Below are positions 1-8,518 of a stretch of 64,000 nt of DNA, piece by piece. The position numbers and the translations under genes were made by a program. Under the pieces are notes generated by a model, which was not told where the DNA came from, did not search any database, and worked only from the letters and a program-made list of their open reading frames with translations. This DNA comes from Peptoniphilus_A genitalis (GTDB taxonomy: Bacteria > Bacillota > Clostridia > Tissierellales > Peptoniphilaceae): assembly GCF_949769225.1 (NCBI RefSeq), contig NZ_CATKPB010000009.1; one strand, written 5' to 3'. Every line of letters starts with the position of its first letter. Position 1 is the stretch's first letter.

Positions 1-1
1 C

Positions 2-274
2 CCGCCAATACTTTCATCGGCAATTCTTGGGCCAGTCTCTACAATGGTCTTTAAACTTGAAAATACTCCACTAGGTTCTGGTATGGGAACTAGTGGACTC
101 GTTGGACAAATATCTACCTTTGCTGCCATGCCTGATGTCCCTTTTACGAAACTTCTTGGAATAATCTTGCTTATGCACATAATCCTGCCTGGTCTTGTGA
201 CCTTTGCGATCTATGAAGTTCTCTACAGGAAGGGACTAATTCAAGATGGAGATATGAAATTATATTTTAAATAA
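2..274 (+). CDS. PfoR-like PTS IIC membrane protein, 3' end only
   Basis: The open frame runs in from the window edge (codons from base 2) and stops at 272-274, so only the last 90 residues are present. The segment GSGMGTSGLVGQ followed by a hydrophobic stretch and the ending GDMKLYF matches the C terminus of the PTS_EIIC_2/PfoR family (perfringolysin regulator-like membrane proteins related to sugar PTS IIC components). The ATG at 44 is internal and not the real start. It is read away from the neighbouring fatty-acid operon and ends at its own terminator. The substrate cannot be told from this fragment. Confidence 0.75.
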   Translation, partial: PPILSSAILGPVSTMVFKLENTPLGSGMGTSGLVGQISTFAAMPDVPFTKLLGIILLMHIILPGLVTFAIYEVLYRKGLIQDGDMKLYFK

Positions 275-279
275 ATTAA

Positions 280-310
280 GACGAGCACAAATTACATGCT
301 CGTCTTTTTT
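280..310 (+). terminator. Intrinsic terminator after the PfoR-like gene
   Basis: A perfect 8-bp stem GACGAGCA/TGCTCGTC with a 9-nt loop is followed by six T. It ends the plus-strand gene. The same hairpin lies downstream of the minus-strand fabT-like gene, but there the following tract (TTAATTT) is weak, so termination from that side is less certain. Confidence 0.85.
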
Positions 311-339
311 AATCTTCGAATAATTTTAAATTAATTATA

Positions 340-816
340 TCAAGGCTTTTCATTTTGTCTTTCATTAATAAAGTTAGTAACTTCTGGCATAAGTTCACTG
401 CTCATTATGTCCAAAATATTTTCAAGAGTTTCTATGTCTTTCTTATCAACTCTTTCTCTTAGTCTATCTAAGACTACTTTTACATAGGATGTCTTCATAC
501 TATAGTATTCGTAAAATTTATCTGTGCATTCAAGAAAGTACTCCCTTCGATCTTCTTGGGATTGAACTTTTCTGAGATAGCCCTTCTTTATCAAGGCTGT
601 TAACTTATAGGCAATATTTGGATGTGACCATTCAAGAAAGTCTGTTACGTCACTTACTCTAGGTCTATTTAGTGCGTGTATTACTTCCATTGTGAAAGTT
701 TCTGTTGCTGTTAATGTTGCCTCCCTATCTTCTAGCTTAGCAAACATATTTTTATACAAGTTCAACTTAAATTTATCATAAACTTCGTTAAATTTTTCTT
801 CCAAATTATTGTCCAT
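340..816 (-). CDS. fabT: MarR-family regulator, probable FabT-like repressor of fatty-acid synthesis
   Basis: A 158-residue protein with a winged helix at about residues 35-105. The likely recognition helix is SHPNIAYKLTALIKKGYL (64-81) and the wing carries the MarR-typical DRR motif (QSQEDRREYF). It is the last gene of the fatty-acid operon, 9 nt after fabZ. In streptococci FabT is a MarR protein that represses the fab genes when bound to acyl-ACP, but it usually opens the cluster rather than closing it. The FabT assignment therefore rests on family plus context. Other MarR proteins of unrelated function cannot be excluded. Confidence 0.65.
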   Translation of the reverse strand: MDNNLEEKFNEVYDKFKLNLYKNMFAKLEDREATLTATETFTMEVIHALNRPRVSDVTDFLEWSHPNIAYKLTALIKKGYLRKVQSQEDRREYFLECTDKFYEYYSMKTSYVKVVLDRLRERVDKKDIETLENILDIMSSELMPEVTNFINERQNEKP

Positions 817-825
817 ACTAGCCTC

Positions 826-1245
826 CTATTGTAGTGCAAAGGATACTTCACAAGTCATAATTTTTTCTCCCCCTCTTGTAATATAACCCTCTGCAATGCC
901 GAGATTTTTTATTAATTTTATCATTTTACAATTTATTTCTAAATAGTCTCCCGGTCTCACTGGTTTATAAAAACGTGCTCGTTTTACTCCTCCAAGTATG
1001 GCAAGTCTGCCTGGATTTTCTTTTAATAAGGCAAGAGCACCAACCTGTGCAACAGCTTCTATTTGAAGAACTCCTGGCATAATAGCTTCCTGTGGAAAAT
1101 GTCCTTGAAAATAATATTCACCACCGGACACCGCTTTTATTCCCTTTGCGTATTTATTATTATCTATTTCTACAATCTTGTCAACAAGTATAAAGGGGTA
1201 GGTATGAGGTAAAATTTTTCTTAATTCATCAAAACTTATTTCCAT
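826..1245 (-). CDS. fabZ: 3-hydroxyacyl-ACP dehydratase FabZ
   Basis: This 139-residue hot-dog-fold enzyme dehydrates 3-hydroxyacyl-ACP to trans-2-enoyl-ACP in the cytosolic elongation cycle. The catalytic motif GHFPQEAIMPGVLQIEA is intact, with His49 and Glu63 as the expected catalytic pair. Length is normal for the family (about 140). It lies 2 nt after fabF in a tightly packed operon. It is the only dehydratase here, and no FabM or FabN-type isomerase is seen beside it, so the cluster itself does not explain unsaturated fatty-acid production. Confidence 0.95.
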   Translation of the reverse strand: MEISFDELRKILPHTYPFILVDKIVEIDNNKYAKGIKAVSGGEYYFQGHFPQEAIMPGVLQIEAVAQVGALALLKENPGRLAILGGVKRARFYKPVRPGDYLEINCKMIKLIKNLGIAEGYITRGGEKIMTCEVSFALQ

Positions 1246-1247
1246 AA

Positions 1248-2465
1248 TCAGTACCTCTTAAAAATTAGGCAGGCGTTGTGACCACCAAAACCTAAAGAAT
1301 TTTTTAAAAAATAATTTATTCTGTAGTCTTCAGCCTTAAGTGCAAAGTTAAGATCACATTCTTCATCTTTGTTTTTATAATTTATTAGGGGTGGCAAAAA
1401 GTTTTCATTCATTGCAAGTATAGATAGTATTGACTCAACAACTCCTGATCCACCTAAGAGGTGGCCCATTTGAGATTTAGATGAGGAAACTTTGACCCTC
1501 TTGCTTCCAAAAACACTTTTTATTGCTAGGCTTTCAAGCTTATCATTTAAGTTTGTCGATGTCCCGTGTGCATTCACATAATCAATTTCACTTGGACTTA
1601 TACCTGCATCTTTAATTGCATAGTCCATGGCTTCTCTTGCAAATTTACCGCTTGGGGATGGAGATGTTATGTGATATGCGTCGCAATTAACTCCGTATCC
1701 AACAATTTCTCCTATTATATTTGCCCCCCTATTTAGGGCAGACTCCAAACTTTCTAAAACTAAAATTCCTGCTCCTTCTCCCATTACAAAACCATTCCTA
1801 TCCTTGTCAAATGGGATTGAGGCCCTATTTTTGTCCTTGGAGCTACTCAAGGCTTTCATGGAAGTAAATCCACCAACGCCGAGGTAGGTTATTGATGCTT
1901 CGCTTCCGCCAGCAAAAATTATTTCCTCATAACCATTTTTTATTGCCCTATAGGCTTCTCCTATTGAATTAGTTGATGATGCACAGGCTGTAACCATTGA
2001 AAGGCAAGCTCCATGAGCTCCTATATCTATAGCAACATTAGCTCCAACAGAATTTATTATTGCCTTTGGAATAAAGTAAGGACTAAGCTTATCAAAACTT
2101 CTCTTAATACCCCTTTGATAGTCTTCTTCAATAGTCCCAAGGCCACCTATACCTGATGTTATATAAACACCAACTCTCCTATTTTCCATTTCTTCTCTTG
2201 AAATCTTCGCATCTTCCATTGCCCTTCTTGCTGCTACTAGTGCATATTGATTTACCCTGTCTAGCCTATTTAATTCTTTTCTTGAAAACTCTTTTTCTTC
2301 ATCATAGTCTTTGAGTTCAGCTGCAAGAGTAACTTCCCTATCATCTATTGGGTACCTACTTATCTCATCTATGGCACATTTTTCTTCACGCATTGCCTTA
2401 ATTAATTCTTCCCTTGTAGAACCAAGAGGTGTCAAGGCACCAAAACCTGTTACAACAACTCTCAT
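1248..2465 (-). CDS. fabF: 3-oxoacyl-ACP synthase II FabF
   Basis: A 405-residue thiolase-fold condensing enzyme that elongates acyl-ACP with malonyl-ACP. The Cys-His-His triad is visible: Cys161 in TACASS, His300 in NAHGTSTN and His335 in SQMGHLLGG. The glycine-rich C-terminal SLGFGGHNA loop is present. Length matches the family (about 410). Its ATG overlaps the fabG stop by 4 nt, so the two are probably translationally coupled. Confidence 0.96.
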   Translation of the reverse strand: MRVVVTGFGALTPLGSTREELIKAMREEKCAIDEISRYPIDDREVTLAAELKDYDEEKEFSRKELNRLDRVNQYALVAARRAMEDAKISREEMENRRVGVYITSGIGGLGTIEEDYQRGIKRSFDKLSPYFIPKAIINSVGANVAIDIGAHGACLSMVTACASSTNSIGEAYRAIKNGYEEIIFAGGSEASITYLGVGGFTSMKALSSSKDKNRASIPFDKDRNGFVMGEGAGILVLESLESALNRGANIIGEIVGYGVNCDAYHITSPSPSGKFAREAMDYAIKDAGISPSEIDYVNAHGTSTNLNDKLESLAIKSVFGSKRVKVSSSKSQMGHLLGGSGVVESILSILAMNENFLPPLINYKNKDEECDLNFALKAEDYRINYFLKNSLGFGGHNACLIFKRY

Positions 2466-3190
2466 ATATTCATGCCTCCATCAACAGAGATTACCTGTCC
2501 TGTTATGTAAGAAGAGTCCTCTCCTGCAAGAAAACTAACCACATTAGCTACGTCCTTAGCAAGTCCATACCTCTTCATTGGTATGTCACTAAGAATTTGT
2601 TTTTTAACTTCATCTGATAAAGTCTCAGTCATTTCTGTTTCTATAAATCCTGGGGCAACTGCATTCACTAAAACATTTTTAGAAGCCAATTCCTTGGCAA
2701 GTGCTTTTGTAAAACCAATGACGCCTGCCTTTGATGCACTGTAATTTGTTTGACCTACATTTCCTCTTATTCCACTAATAGATGAAATATTAATTATTCT
2801 TCCACCCTTTTTCTTCATCATCTGCCTTGCAAATAATTTTGAGAGATAAAAAATAGAATAGAGATTAGTTTCTATAACTTTCTTAAAGTCTTCTTCCTTC
2901 ATCCTGAAAATTAAATTGTCTCTTGTCATTCCTGCGTTATTAACAAGGACTTCGACTTCTATATTTTTTTCACGACACAAGTTAAAAATTCTTTCGCAAT
3001 CTTCTTGCTTTGATAGGTCACCCTTCACGCAAATAACCTCTGTATCCAACTCATCTTTTAATTTCTTTATTTTATCTTCTCGACTTCTTGTGTGGAGGAT
3101 TAGATTATAATCTCCTGCAAGCCTTCTTGCTATTTCCCTTCCAATTCCACCACTAGCACCTGTTACCAGTGCATACTTTTTATTACTCAT
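2462..3190 (-). CDS. fabG: 3-oxoacyl-ACP reductase FabG
   Basis: A short-chain dehydrogenase of 242 residues that reduces 3-oxoacyl-ACP with NADPH. The Rossmann motif GASGGIG is at residues 11-17, NNAG near 84-87, and the catalytic Ser137, Tyr150 and Lys154 sit in the normal spacing (NYSASKAG). The ending VDGGMNI is typical of FabG. The gene overlaps fabD by 4 nt and fabF by 4 nt. Confidence 0.96.
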   Translation of the reverse strand: MSNKKYALVTGASGGIGREIARRLAGDYNLILHTRSREDKIKKLKDELDTEVICVKGDLSKQEDCERIFNLCREKNIEVEVLVNNAGMTRDNLIFRMKEEDFKKVIETNLYSIFYLSKLFARQMMKKKGGRIINISSISGIRGNVGQTNYSASKAGVIGFTKALAKELASKNVLVNAVAPGFIETEMTETLSDEVKKQILSDIPMKRYGLAKDVANVVSFLAGEDSSYITGQVISVDGGMNI

Positions 3191-4083
3191 TTCTCACCTC
3201 GTATAATTTCCTCTTCATTCTTCAGAGACCTAACTTCCAGGTCTTTAAAGTTTTTCTTAATTATTTTTGAAATAACATCTCCTGGTCCAATTTCTATAAA
3301 CTCATTTACTCCCTGGTCTACCATGCCCTTTATATCATCAAAAAGTCTAACAGGCTTATAAATATGTTGAGACAAGACTAGGCTCAAGTCTTCTCCTCCG
3401 TATTTTTTTCCACTTAAATTCAAATAATAGTCCAAGCTTGGTTGGGAGAACTTGACCTTCTTTAAGTCTTGATAAAATTTTTCTCCAGCAGTTTTCATAA
3501 ACTTTGTGTGAAAGGCTCCGCTAACTTTCATCTCAATACTTCTTACTTTTTCATTCTTTAAAAAATCCTTAAAAATTTTTATCTTGCTAGATTCCCCTGC
3601 CACAAGAACTTGACTTGGGCTATTTATATTGGAAATAAAAATTTCCTTATCTAGTGATGAATTTAAAATCAGGTCTTTAACTTCATCTTTATTTTTGTTT
3701 AAAATTGCCAGCATTTTGCTTTCTAACTTTTGACTGTCTTCATCCATTAGCATTCCCCTTGTTTTAACAAGTGAAAGAGCTTCTTTATAAGTAAGTACAC
3801 CTGCTAGAACTAAGCTTCCATACTCTCCAAGACTAAGCCCACAAGTAGCAACAATATCTTCCCTATCTTTTAAAAACTCAAGGGCAGAAATCTGAAAGGC
3901 TAACATTATTGGTTGAAGATTTTTTGTCATGGAAAGGTCACTTAAACTTCCATCTAAAATAATATCTTTATACTCAGCAATTTCTTCATAAATATGTTTG
4001 GTCTTTGGGTGCCTTAAAAAGTCCCTTCCCATTCCTTGGTATTGAGATCCTTGCCCACCAAAAACTATTCCTATTTTTTTCAT
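3187..4083 (-). CDS. fabD: Malonyl-CoA:ACP transacylase FabD
   Basis: A 298-residue transferase that loads malonate from CoA onto ACP. The N-terminal GGQGSQYQGMG oxyanion segment, the nucleophile Ser84 in GLSLGEY and His192 in GAFHTKFM are all visible. The usual GHSLGE is GLSLGE here. That variant is familiar in clostridial FabD and does not touch the Ser/His dyad. It overlaps both neighbours by 4 nt (ATGA junctions). Confidence 0.94.
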   Translation of the reverse strand: MKKIGIVFGGQGSQYQGMGRDFLRHPKTKHIYEEIAEYKDIILDGSLSDLSMTKNLQPIMLAFQISALEFLKDREDIVATCGLSLGEYGSLVLAGVLTYKEALSLVKTRGMLMDEDSQKLESKMLAILNKNKDEVKDLILNSSLDKEIFISNINSPSQVLVAGESSKIKIFKDFLKNEKVRSIEMKVSGAFHTKFMKTAGEKFYQDLKKVKFSQPSLDYYLNLSGKKYGGEDLSLVLSQHIYKPVRLFDDIKGMVDQGVNEFIEIGPGDVISKIIKKNFKDLEVRSLKNEEEIIRGEK

Positions 4084-5102
4084 TCTTCCTCCAGTAACCA
4101 GTCTATGTATTCATCAAGAGACCTAATTTTTTCAATCTTTTCAACATCTGTGCCTACAAAGAAAAGTCCTGACTCAAGATTTCCTCTCACGGCATTAATA
4201 AGTGCTTCACTTATGCAGTATTTGGTGTCTTTTCTTTTACAAGTCCTTATGCAAGAAAGACAGCGATTTGGAGGAATGTTTTCTGTTGCCATCTTCTTCA
4301 CAAGCTTGGTTTCCATTCCTCTAGCTAAGAGACCAACTGGACTTTCTAAGATAAGATTTTTCATCTTTGATGACTTGACTCTATTTAGTATTTCTTCTTT
4401 GGCTGACATTGGAAGTCCAGATTCTTTTGTAAATAAAAATCCCGTCCCAATTTGTACTCCACTTGCACCTCGATTTAAGGCTTCTTTTACTTTTTCTGGT
4501 CTACCAAATCCTCCACCAACAAAGACTGGTATCCCATCACTAATTTTTAAAATTTTTTCCAGTTCATCTAAAATATTTATTCCTAAATCTTCTCTTTTAA
4601 ATCCAAGGTGACCTCCTGCTTTTGGGCCTTCTAAGATTACTAAATCAGGTCTTCTATTGTACTTGTTCCACCTTTTCATAATTAGCCTCAAGGCTCTCTC
4701 TGAAGATACGATGGGTCCAATTATCTTTTCCGTGGAAATGTGCTTTGGCAGATCTAGGGGAAGACCAGCACCTACAACTATTCCATCAACATCTGTTGTA
4801 TTTAAAAAATCTAAATAATCTTCAAATCTTTCCACAACCTGCATTAGGTTAGTAAGTATAATTCCTCTCCCTTGAGATTTTTCTCTTGCAAACTTCAAAT
4901 CTTTTAGATAGGCTCTCTTATTTGCTTCGAAGGTGTTTTTCAAAAAATCTTTTTCCCTATAACCAGGGTTGACCATAGAGAGGGTACCTATGCCGCCACG
5001 TCTTGCCACTCCTCCAACAAGGTCTGGACTTGACATACCAATTGCCATTGCCCCTTGGACAAGTGGGATGTCAATGAATTTATTTTTTATTCTTATAGAC
5101 AT
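4080..5102 (-). CDS. Second FabK-like flavin oxidoreductase (nitronate monooxygenase family) with a Cys cluster
   Basis: A 340-residue FMN-dependent TIM-barrel protein of the nitronate monooxygenase/FabK family, starting with PLVQGAMAIGMSS and carrying KAGGHLGF and GGGFGRPEKV flavin-site motifs. Unlike FabK it has an added segment CLSCIRTCKRKDTKYC with four cysteines (spacing C-x2-C-x3-C-x7-C) near residues 274-289, resembling a metal or iron-sulfur site. It overlaps fabK by 23 nt and fabD by 4 nt, so it is made with the fatty-acid enzymes. Whether it reduces enoyl groups, acts as a nitronate monooxygenase or does something else in lipid redox chemistry is not shown. Confidence 0.85.
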   Translation of the reverse strand: MSIRIKNKFIDIPLVQGAMAIGMSSPDLVGGVARRGGIGTLSMVNPGYREKDFLKNTFEANKRAYLKDLKFAREKSQGRGIILTNLMQVVERFEDYLDFLNTTDVDGIVVGAGLPLDLPKHISTEKIIGPIVSSERALRLIMKRWNKYNRRPDLVILEGPKAGGHLGFKREDLGINILDELEKILKISDGIPVFVGGGFGRPEKVKEALNRGASGVQIGTGFLFTKESGLPMSAKEEILNRVKSSKMKNLILESPVGLLARGMETKLVKKMATENIPPNRCLSCIRTCKRKDTKYCISEALINAVRGNLESGLFFVGTDVEKIEKIRSLDEYIDWLLEEE

Positions 5103-6009
5103 CTTTAACCTCTTGGTATTCCTTCATCAGCTTTTCTATAAAGTCCTTTACACTAAGTATCCTGTCAAAGGATCCAATTGATAGGCCAGTCATGACAGAC
5201 CCATTTTCTACATCCCCATTGACTACTGCCCTTTTAAGTCTGCCAAGAGTAAATCCTTCAAGTTCCATCATGGAATTTTGTCTCTCAAGCTTTTGGTATT
5301 CTCTAGTCATCTTATTTTTAATTAGTCGCATTGGTATCCCCTTTAGGTTTCCAATCACAGTTACCTTTGAGGAGTTGGACTTCAATAAAAGATTCTTATA
5401 ATTTTCATGAAGGGGACATTCTTTTGTAAATAAGAAACCAGTCCCAATTTGTACTCCACTTGCACCTAAGACTTCAGCGGCAAAAATTTCCTTGCCTGAA
5501 GCTATCCCACCTGCTCCTATAATTTTTTTATTAGTTTCTTTTACAGCTTGTGGCAATAAGGTCATAGTTGTCATTTGACCAATATGACCACCTGCTTCCA
5601 TACCTTCAGCTATATAGGCATCGGGCTCTAAGGCTTCGTACCTTTTTATTTGTAGCGGAGAAGATATAAGAGGAATAACTTTTATATTTTTTCTTTTAAA
5701 ATCATCTGCAAACTTTCTATAAGTTCCTGCTCCTACAGTTATTACTCTTACATCCTCTTCTAAAATTACCTTAACCAAGTCATCAATGTCTGGTCTAAGC
5801 ATCATTAAGTTAACACCAAAGGGCTTATCTGTTTCTCTTCTAAGAGCTTTAATATTTTCTCTTAGTTCATCCTTGTCCATACCACCAGAACCTATTATGC
5901 CTAGGGCTCCAGCTTTTGATACAGCTGCAGCAAATTCACCCTTAGCTATATGTGCCATTCCGCCCTGTATAATTGGATAGTCTATATTAAGTAAATCTTT
6001 TAAATCCAT
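5080..6009 (-). CDS. fabK: Enoyl-ACP reductase II FabK
   Basis: A 309-residue FMN enzyme that performs the last reduction of each elongation cycle. The opening DYPIIQGGMAHIAKGE, the EAGGHIG motif and GASGVQIGTGFLFTKE are characteristic of FabK. No FabI or FabL short-chain reductase is present in the cluster, so FabK (a triclosan-insensitive type) is probably the main enoyl reductase. It follows fabH by 1 nt and overlaps the next gene by 23 nt. Confidence 0.93.
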   Translation of the reverse strand: MDLKDLLNIDYPIIQGGMAHIAKGEFAAAVSKAGALGIIGSGGMDKDELRENIKALRRETDKPFGVNLMMLRPDIDDLVKVILEEDVRVITVGAGTYRKFADDFKRKNIKVIPLISSPLQIKRYEALEPDAYIAEGMEAGGHIGQMTTMTLLPQAVKETNKKIIGAGGIASGKEIFAAEVLGASGVQIGTGFLFTKECPLHENYKNLLLKSNSSKVTVIGNLKGIPMRLIKNKMTREYQKLERQNSMMELEGFTLGRLKRAVVNGDVENGSVMTGLSIGSFDRILSVKDFIEKLMKEYQEVKDVYKNKK

Positions 6010-6010
6010 C

Positions 6011-6904
6011 TCACCACTCCATTAAGATACTTGCAAGTGAAAGCCCTGCACCAAATCCAGATAAAATGACTTTCTCCTCATCCTTAAATAAATCAATTTT
6101 TTCTGCAATCACAAGGGGAATTGATGCAGCAGAAGTATTTCCATATTTTTCTAAATTCTGTAGAGAATTATTTTTATTTATTCCCAGTCTACCTATAAGC
6201 TGATTAATAATTCTTTCATTGGCTTGATGCAAAATTAATTTATCTACATCTTCTCCCCTTAAATTATTTTTATTTAAAAGTCTTCTTATAGAATTTGAAA
6301 CCTCTTCCACTGCAAACCTATAAACCTTTTTGCCATCCATGGTAATAAAAGAATTTTCATCCAAGTTCAAGCTGTCTTCATGGGGAAATGAAGCAATATC
6401 AGTTTCCCAAAGTTTATCGTTCTTCTCTACCAAGACTCCTCCAGCTCCATCTCCAAAAAGTATGGCTGTCCTCCTGTCTGTCATATCCATGTAGTCAGAA
6501 ATTTTTTCGCTTGCAAAAATATAAGCCCTTCTCCCCATCTTGAGATAGGACTCCGCAATAATTAAGCCAGCAGCAAAACCAGTGCAGGCTATGTTTATGT
6601 CAAGACATAGGCAATGTTTGTTTCCTCCAAGTTCATCTCTTACTAAACTTGATATGGATGGCATTCTTTTTTTAGATGTGAAGGAGGCACAGATAATTAA
6701 ATCTAAGTCTTGCATTGAATTTTTAAATTTTTTGGCTAGGTCCAATGCCATAAGATCATTTCCACAATTAGAAAATTGTCTCGTAAATATTCCCGTCCTC
6801 TTTTCAATCCACTCTGAACTTGTATCAAGAAATTTTTCAAAGTAAGAATTATCTAAGAAGTCATCAATATCAAACTTGTGAGCTTCTATAAACTTTAAAC
6901 CCAT
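6011..6904 (-). CDS. fabH: 3-oxoacyl-ACP synthase III FabH (short form)
   Basis: A 297-residue condensing enzyme that starts fatty-acid synthesis from acyl-CoA and malonyl-ACP. The triad is complete: Cys107 in IACTGFAAG, His226 in ILHQAN and Asn256 in YGNTSAAS. The family is usually about 320 residues, and this one lacks part of the N-terminal strand region (it begins MGLKFIEAHKF instead of a GTGSYLP-type opening). The start ATG overlaps the accA stop by one base (TAATG), so no longer upstream start fits. Confidence 0.92.
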   Translation of the reverse strand: MGLKFIEAHKFDIDDFLDNSYFEKFLDTSSEWIEKRTGIFTRQFSNCGNDLMALDLAKKFKNSMQDLDLIICASFTSKKRMPSISSLVRDELGGNKHCLCLDINIACTGFAAGLIIAESYLKMGRRAYIFASEKISDYMDMTDRRTAILFGDGAGGVLVEKNDKLWETDIASFPHEDSLNLDENSFITMDGKKVYRFAVEEVSNSIRRLLNKNNLRGEDVDKLILHQANERIINQLIGRLGINKNNSLQNLEKYGNTSAASIPLVIAEKIDLFKDEEKVILSGFGAGLSLASILMEW

Positions 6905-7671
6905 TAAACACCTATCCTTCTATATTTTTCATGTCTATCTTTAAGGATCTTGTCCGAAGAAAGTTTTGAATAATATTTCAAGTCTTCAAGAATTATTCTT
7001 TTAAGATCAGAAATTTTAATTTTGTTGCCAGCTTCCCCTACTATTCCATCAATAATTTTATCTTCGTATAAATCCTTAGCAGTTAATCTCATTAAATCAG
7101 CAGCCTCTCTTGCCCTAGACTTGTTCTTGTATAAAATCGAAGAAAAACCTTCTGGAGAAAGAATTGAAAACACAGCTCCCTCTCCCATATAAATTTTATT
7201 GGCAAGGGCAAGTGCCAGAGCACCGCCAGACCCACCTTCTCCTATAATAAAGGCGAGGCTTGGAACCCTTAGGCCTGCCATTGTCATCAAACAATCAGCT
7301 ATTAGTTGGTGCTGACCTCTTTCTTCTGCTTCAACTCCAGGGTAGGCTCCAGGTGTGTCAATAAAAGTTACAAGAGGTCTTTTAAATTTTTCTGCAGCCT
7401 TCATAAGTCTAATTGCCTTCCTATATCCATGAGGTTCTGGCATTCCAAAATTTGTTTTTATGGCTTCTTCTATCTCGTGACCCTTTTGAATACCAATAAA
7501 GGTCAAAGTGTATTTATCAAGTTCTCCAAGACCACCAATTATTGCTTGTGAATCGCCAAAGGCCCTATCGCCCTTTACATAAAAGTAATCATCAAATAAG
7601 TTCTCAATTATTTCTTTCGAAATGCTTCTGTCCTTTGACCTGGCATTTACAACTTTTTCATAAGCGTCCAT
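6904..7671 (-). CDS. accA: Acetyl-CoA carboxylase carboxyltransferase alpha subunit
   Basis: A 255-residue crotonase-fold subunit that, with AccD, transfers the carboxyl group from biotin to acetyl-CoA. Signature segments are FIDTPGAYPG, GEGGSGGALALA and SPEGFSSILYK. It is shorter than the E. coli protein (319) but normal for the clostridial short form. The start overlaps accD by 14 nt, supporting coupled synthesis of the two subunits. Confidence 0.94.
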   Translation of the reverse strand: MDAYEKVVNARSKDRSISKEIIENLFDDYFYVKGDRAFGDSQAIIGGLGELDKYTLTFIGIQKGHEIEEAIKTNFGMPEPHGYRKAIRLMKAAEKFKRPLVTFIDTPGAYPGVEAEERGQHQLIADCLMTMAGLRVPSLAFIIGEGGSGGALALALANKIYMGEGAVFSILSPEGFSSILYKNKSRAREAADLMRLTAKDLYEDKIIDGIVGEAGNKIKISDLKRIILEDLKYYSKLSSDKILKDRHEKYRRIGV

Positions 7672-8518
7672 ACTTCCTCCTGTGCATCCTCAAAATTTTG
7701 CCAAGGACTTCTCTTTGATCCTTCCTTTCTAGAATCATGTCAAGAAAACCAAACTCTTCCAAATTTTCTGCCCTTTGAAAATTTTCAGGCAAGATTTCAT
7801 GAAGAGTTTCCTTTATTACTCTTGGTCCAGCAAAACCTATTAAGGCACCAGGCTCGCCAATATTATAATCGCCTTGAGCTGCAAAGCTTGCACTTACACC
7901 ACCCATTGTTGGATTTGTTAAAAGACTTATGTAGAGTCCGCCCTTTTCTTTAAAAGAGGCCAAGGCTGAACTTATTTTTGCCATTTGCATAAGAGAAAAC
8001 ATTCCTTCTTGCATCCTTGCCCCACCACTAAGGGAAATTATAATAATTGGCAGCTTATATTTTTCAGCCTCTTCAATCATCCTTGTTATCTCTTCTCCAA
8101 CATAGGTTCCAAGACTTCCCATCATATATTGGTCAATGAGTGAAGCAACCATGACAGGGTTCCCTAATATCTTTCCCCTTCCAAGCTTTACTGCTTCAGA
8201 CTTTTTGTCTTCATCATTCTTCCTATAATCGGGAAAGTTTATAGGATTTAATTTTTTTGTTCCAAAATCAATAAGCCTATAACCCTTATCTAGTAGGAGG
8301 TCAAACCTATCCTCGCCTGTTAGGGGTAAATAAGAAGAACAGTGAGGACAAATAAATAAATTATTTTTTAAGTCATCTAAATAAATAAATTTTCCACAAG
8401 CCTTGCATAAAATTCTCTCCTGACTATTTCTTTTAAAGGATGAATTTCTTGTTAGCTTGCTTAAATTTTTTATAGTATTTAACAAACTCTTCCTTTTCTT
8501 AAAATCTTTAAGTGACAT
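7658..8518 (-). CDS. accD: Acetyl-CoA carboxylase carboxyltransferase beta subunit
   Basis: A 286-residue partner of AccA. The N-terminal zinc ribbon is intact, with Cys38, Cys41, Cys57 and Cys60 (CKAC...CPHC). The crotonase-fold core carries SGGARMQEG and TNPTMGGVSASFA. Overlaps with accC (11 nt) and accA (14 nt) place it in a coupled string. Confidence 0.95.
   Translation of the reverse strand: MSLKDFKKRKSLLNTIKNLSKLTRNSSFKRNSQERILCKACGKFIYLDDLKNNLFICPHCSSYLPLTGEDRFDLLLDKGYRLIDFGTKKLNPINFPDYRKNDEDKKSEAVKLGRGKILGNPVMVASLIDQYMMGSLGTYVGEEITRMIEEAEKYKLPIIIISLSGGARMQEGMFSLMQMAKISSALASFKEKGGLYISLLTNPTMGGVSASFAAQGDYNIGEPGALIGFAGPRVIKETLHEILPENFQRAENLEEFGFLDMILERKDQREVLGKILRMHRRKYGRL

Noticed and set aside
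3830..3840. FabD active-site loop lacking the usual His (GLSLGE instead of GHSLGE)
   Set aside because: The nucleophile Ser84 and His192 are present and the variant is common in clostridial FabD, so it is not a defect.
4036..4611. 191-codon plus-strand open frame opposite the second FabK-like gene and fabD
   Set aside because: Serine/leucine-rich antisense shadow of well-supported genes, no ribosome-binding site or promoter.
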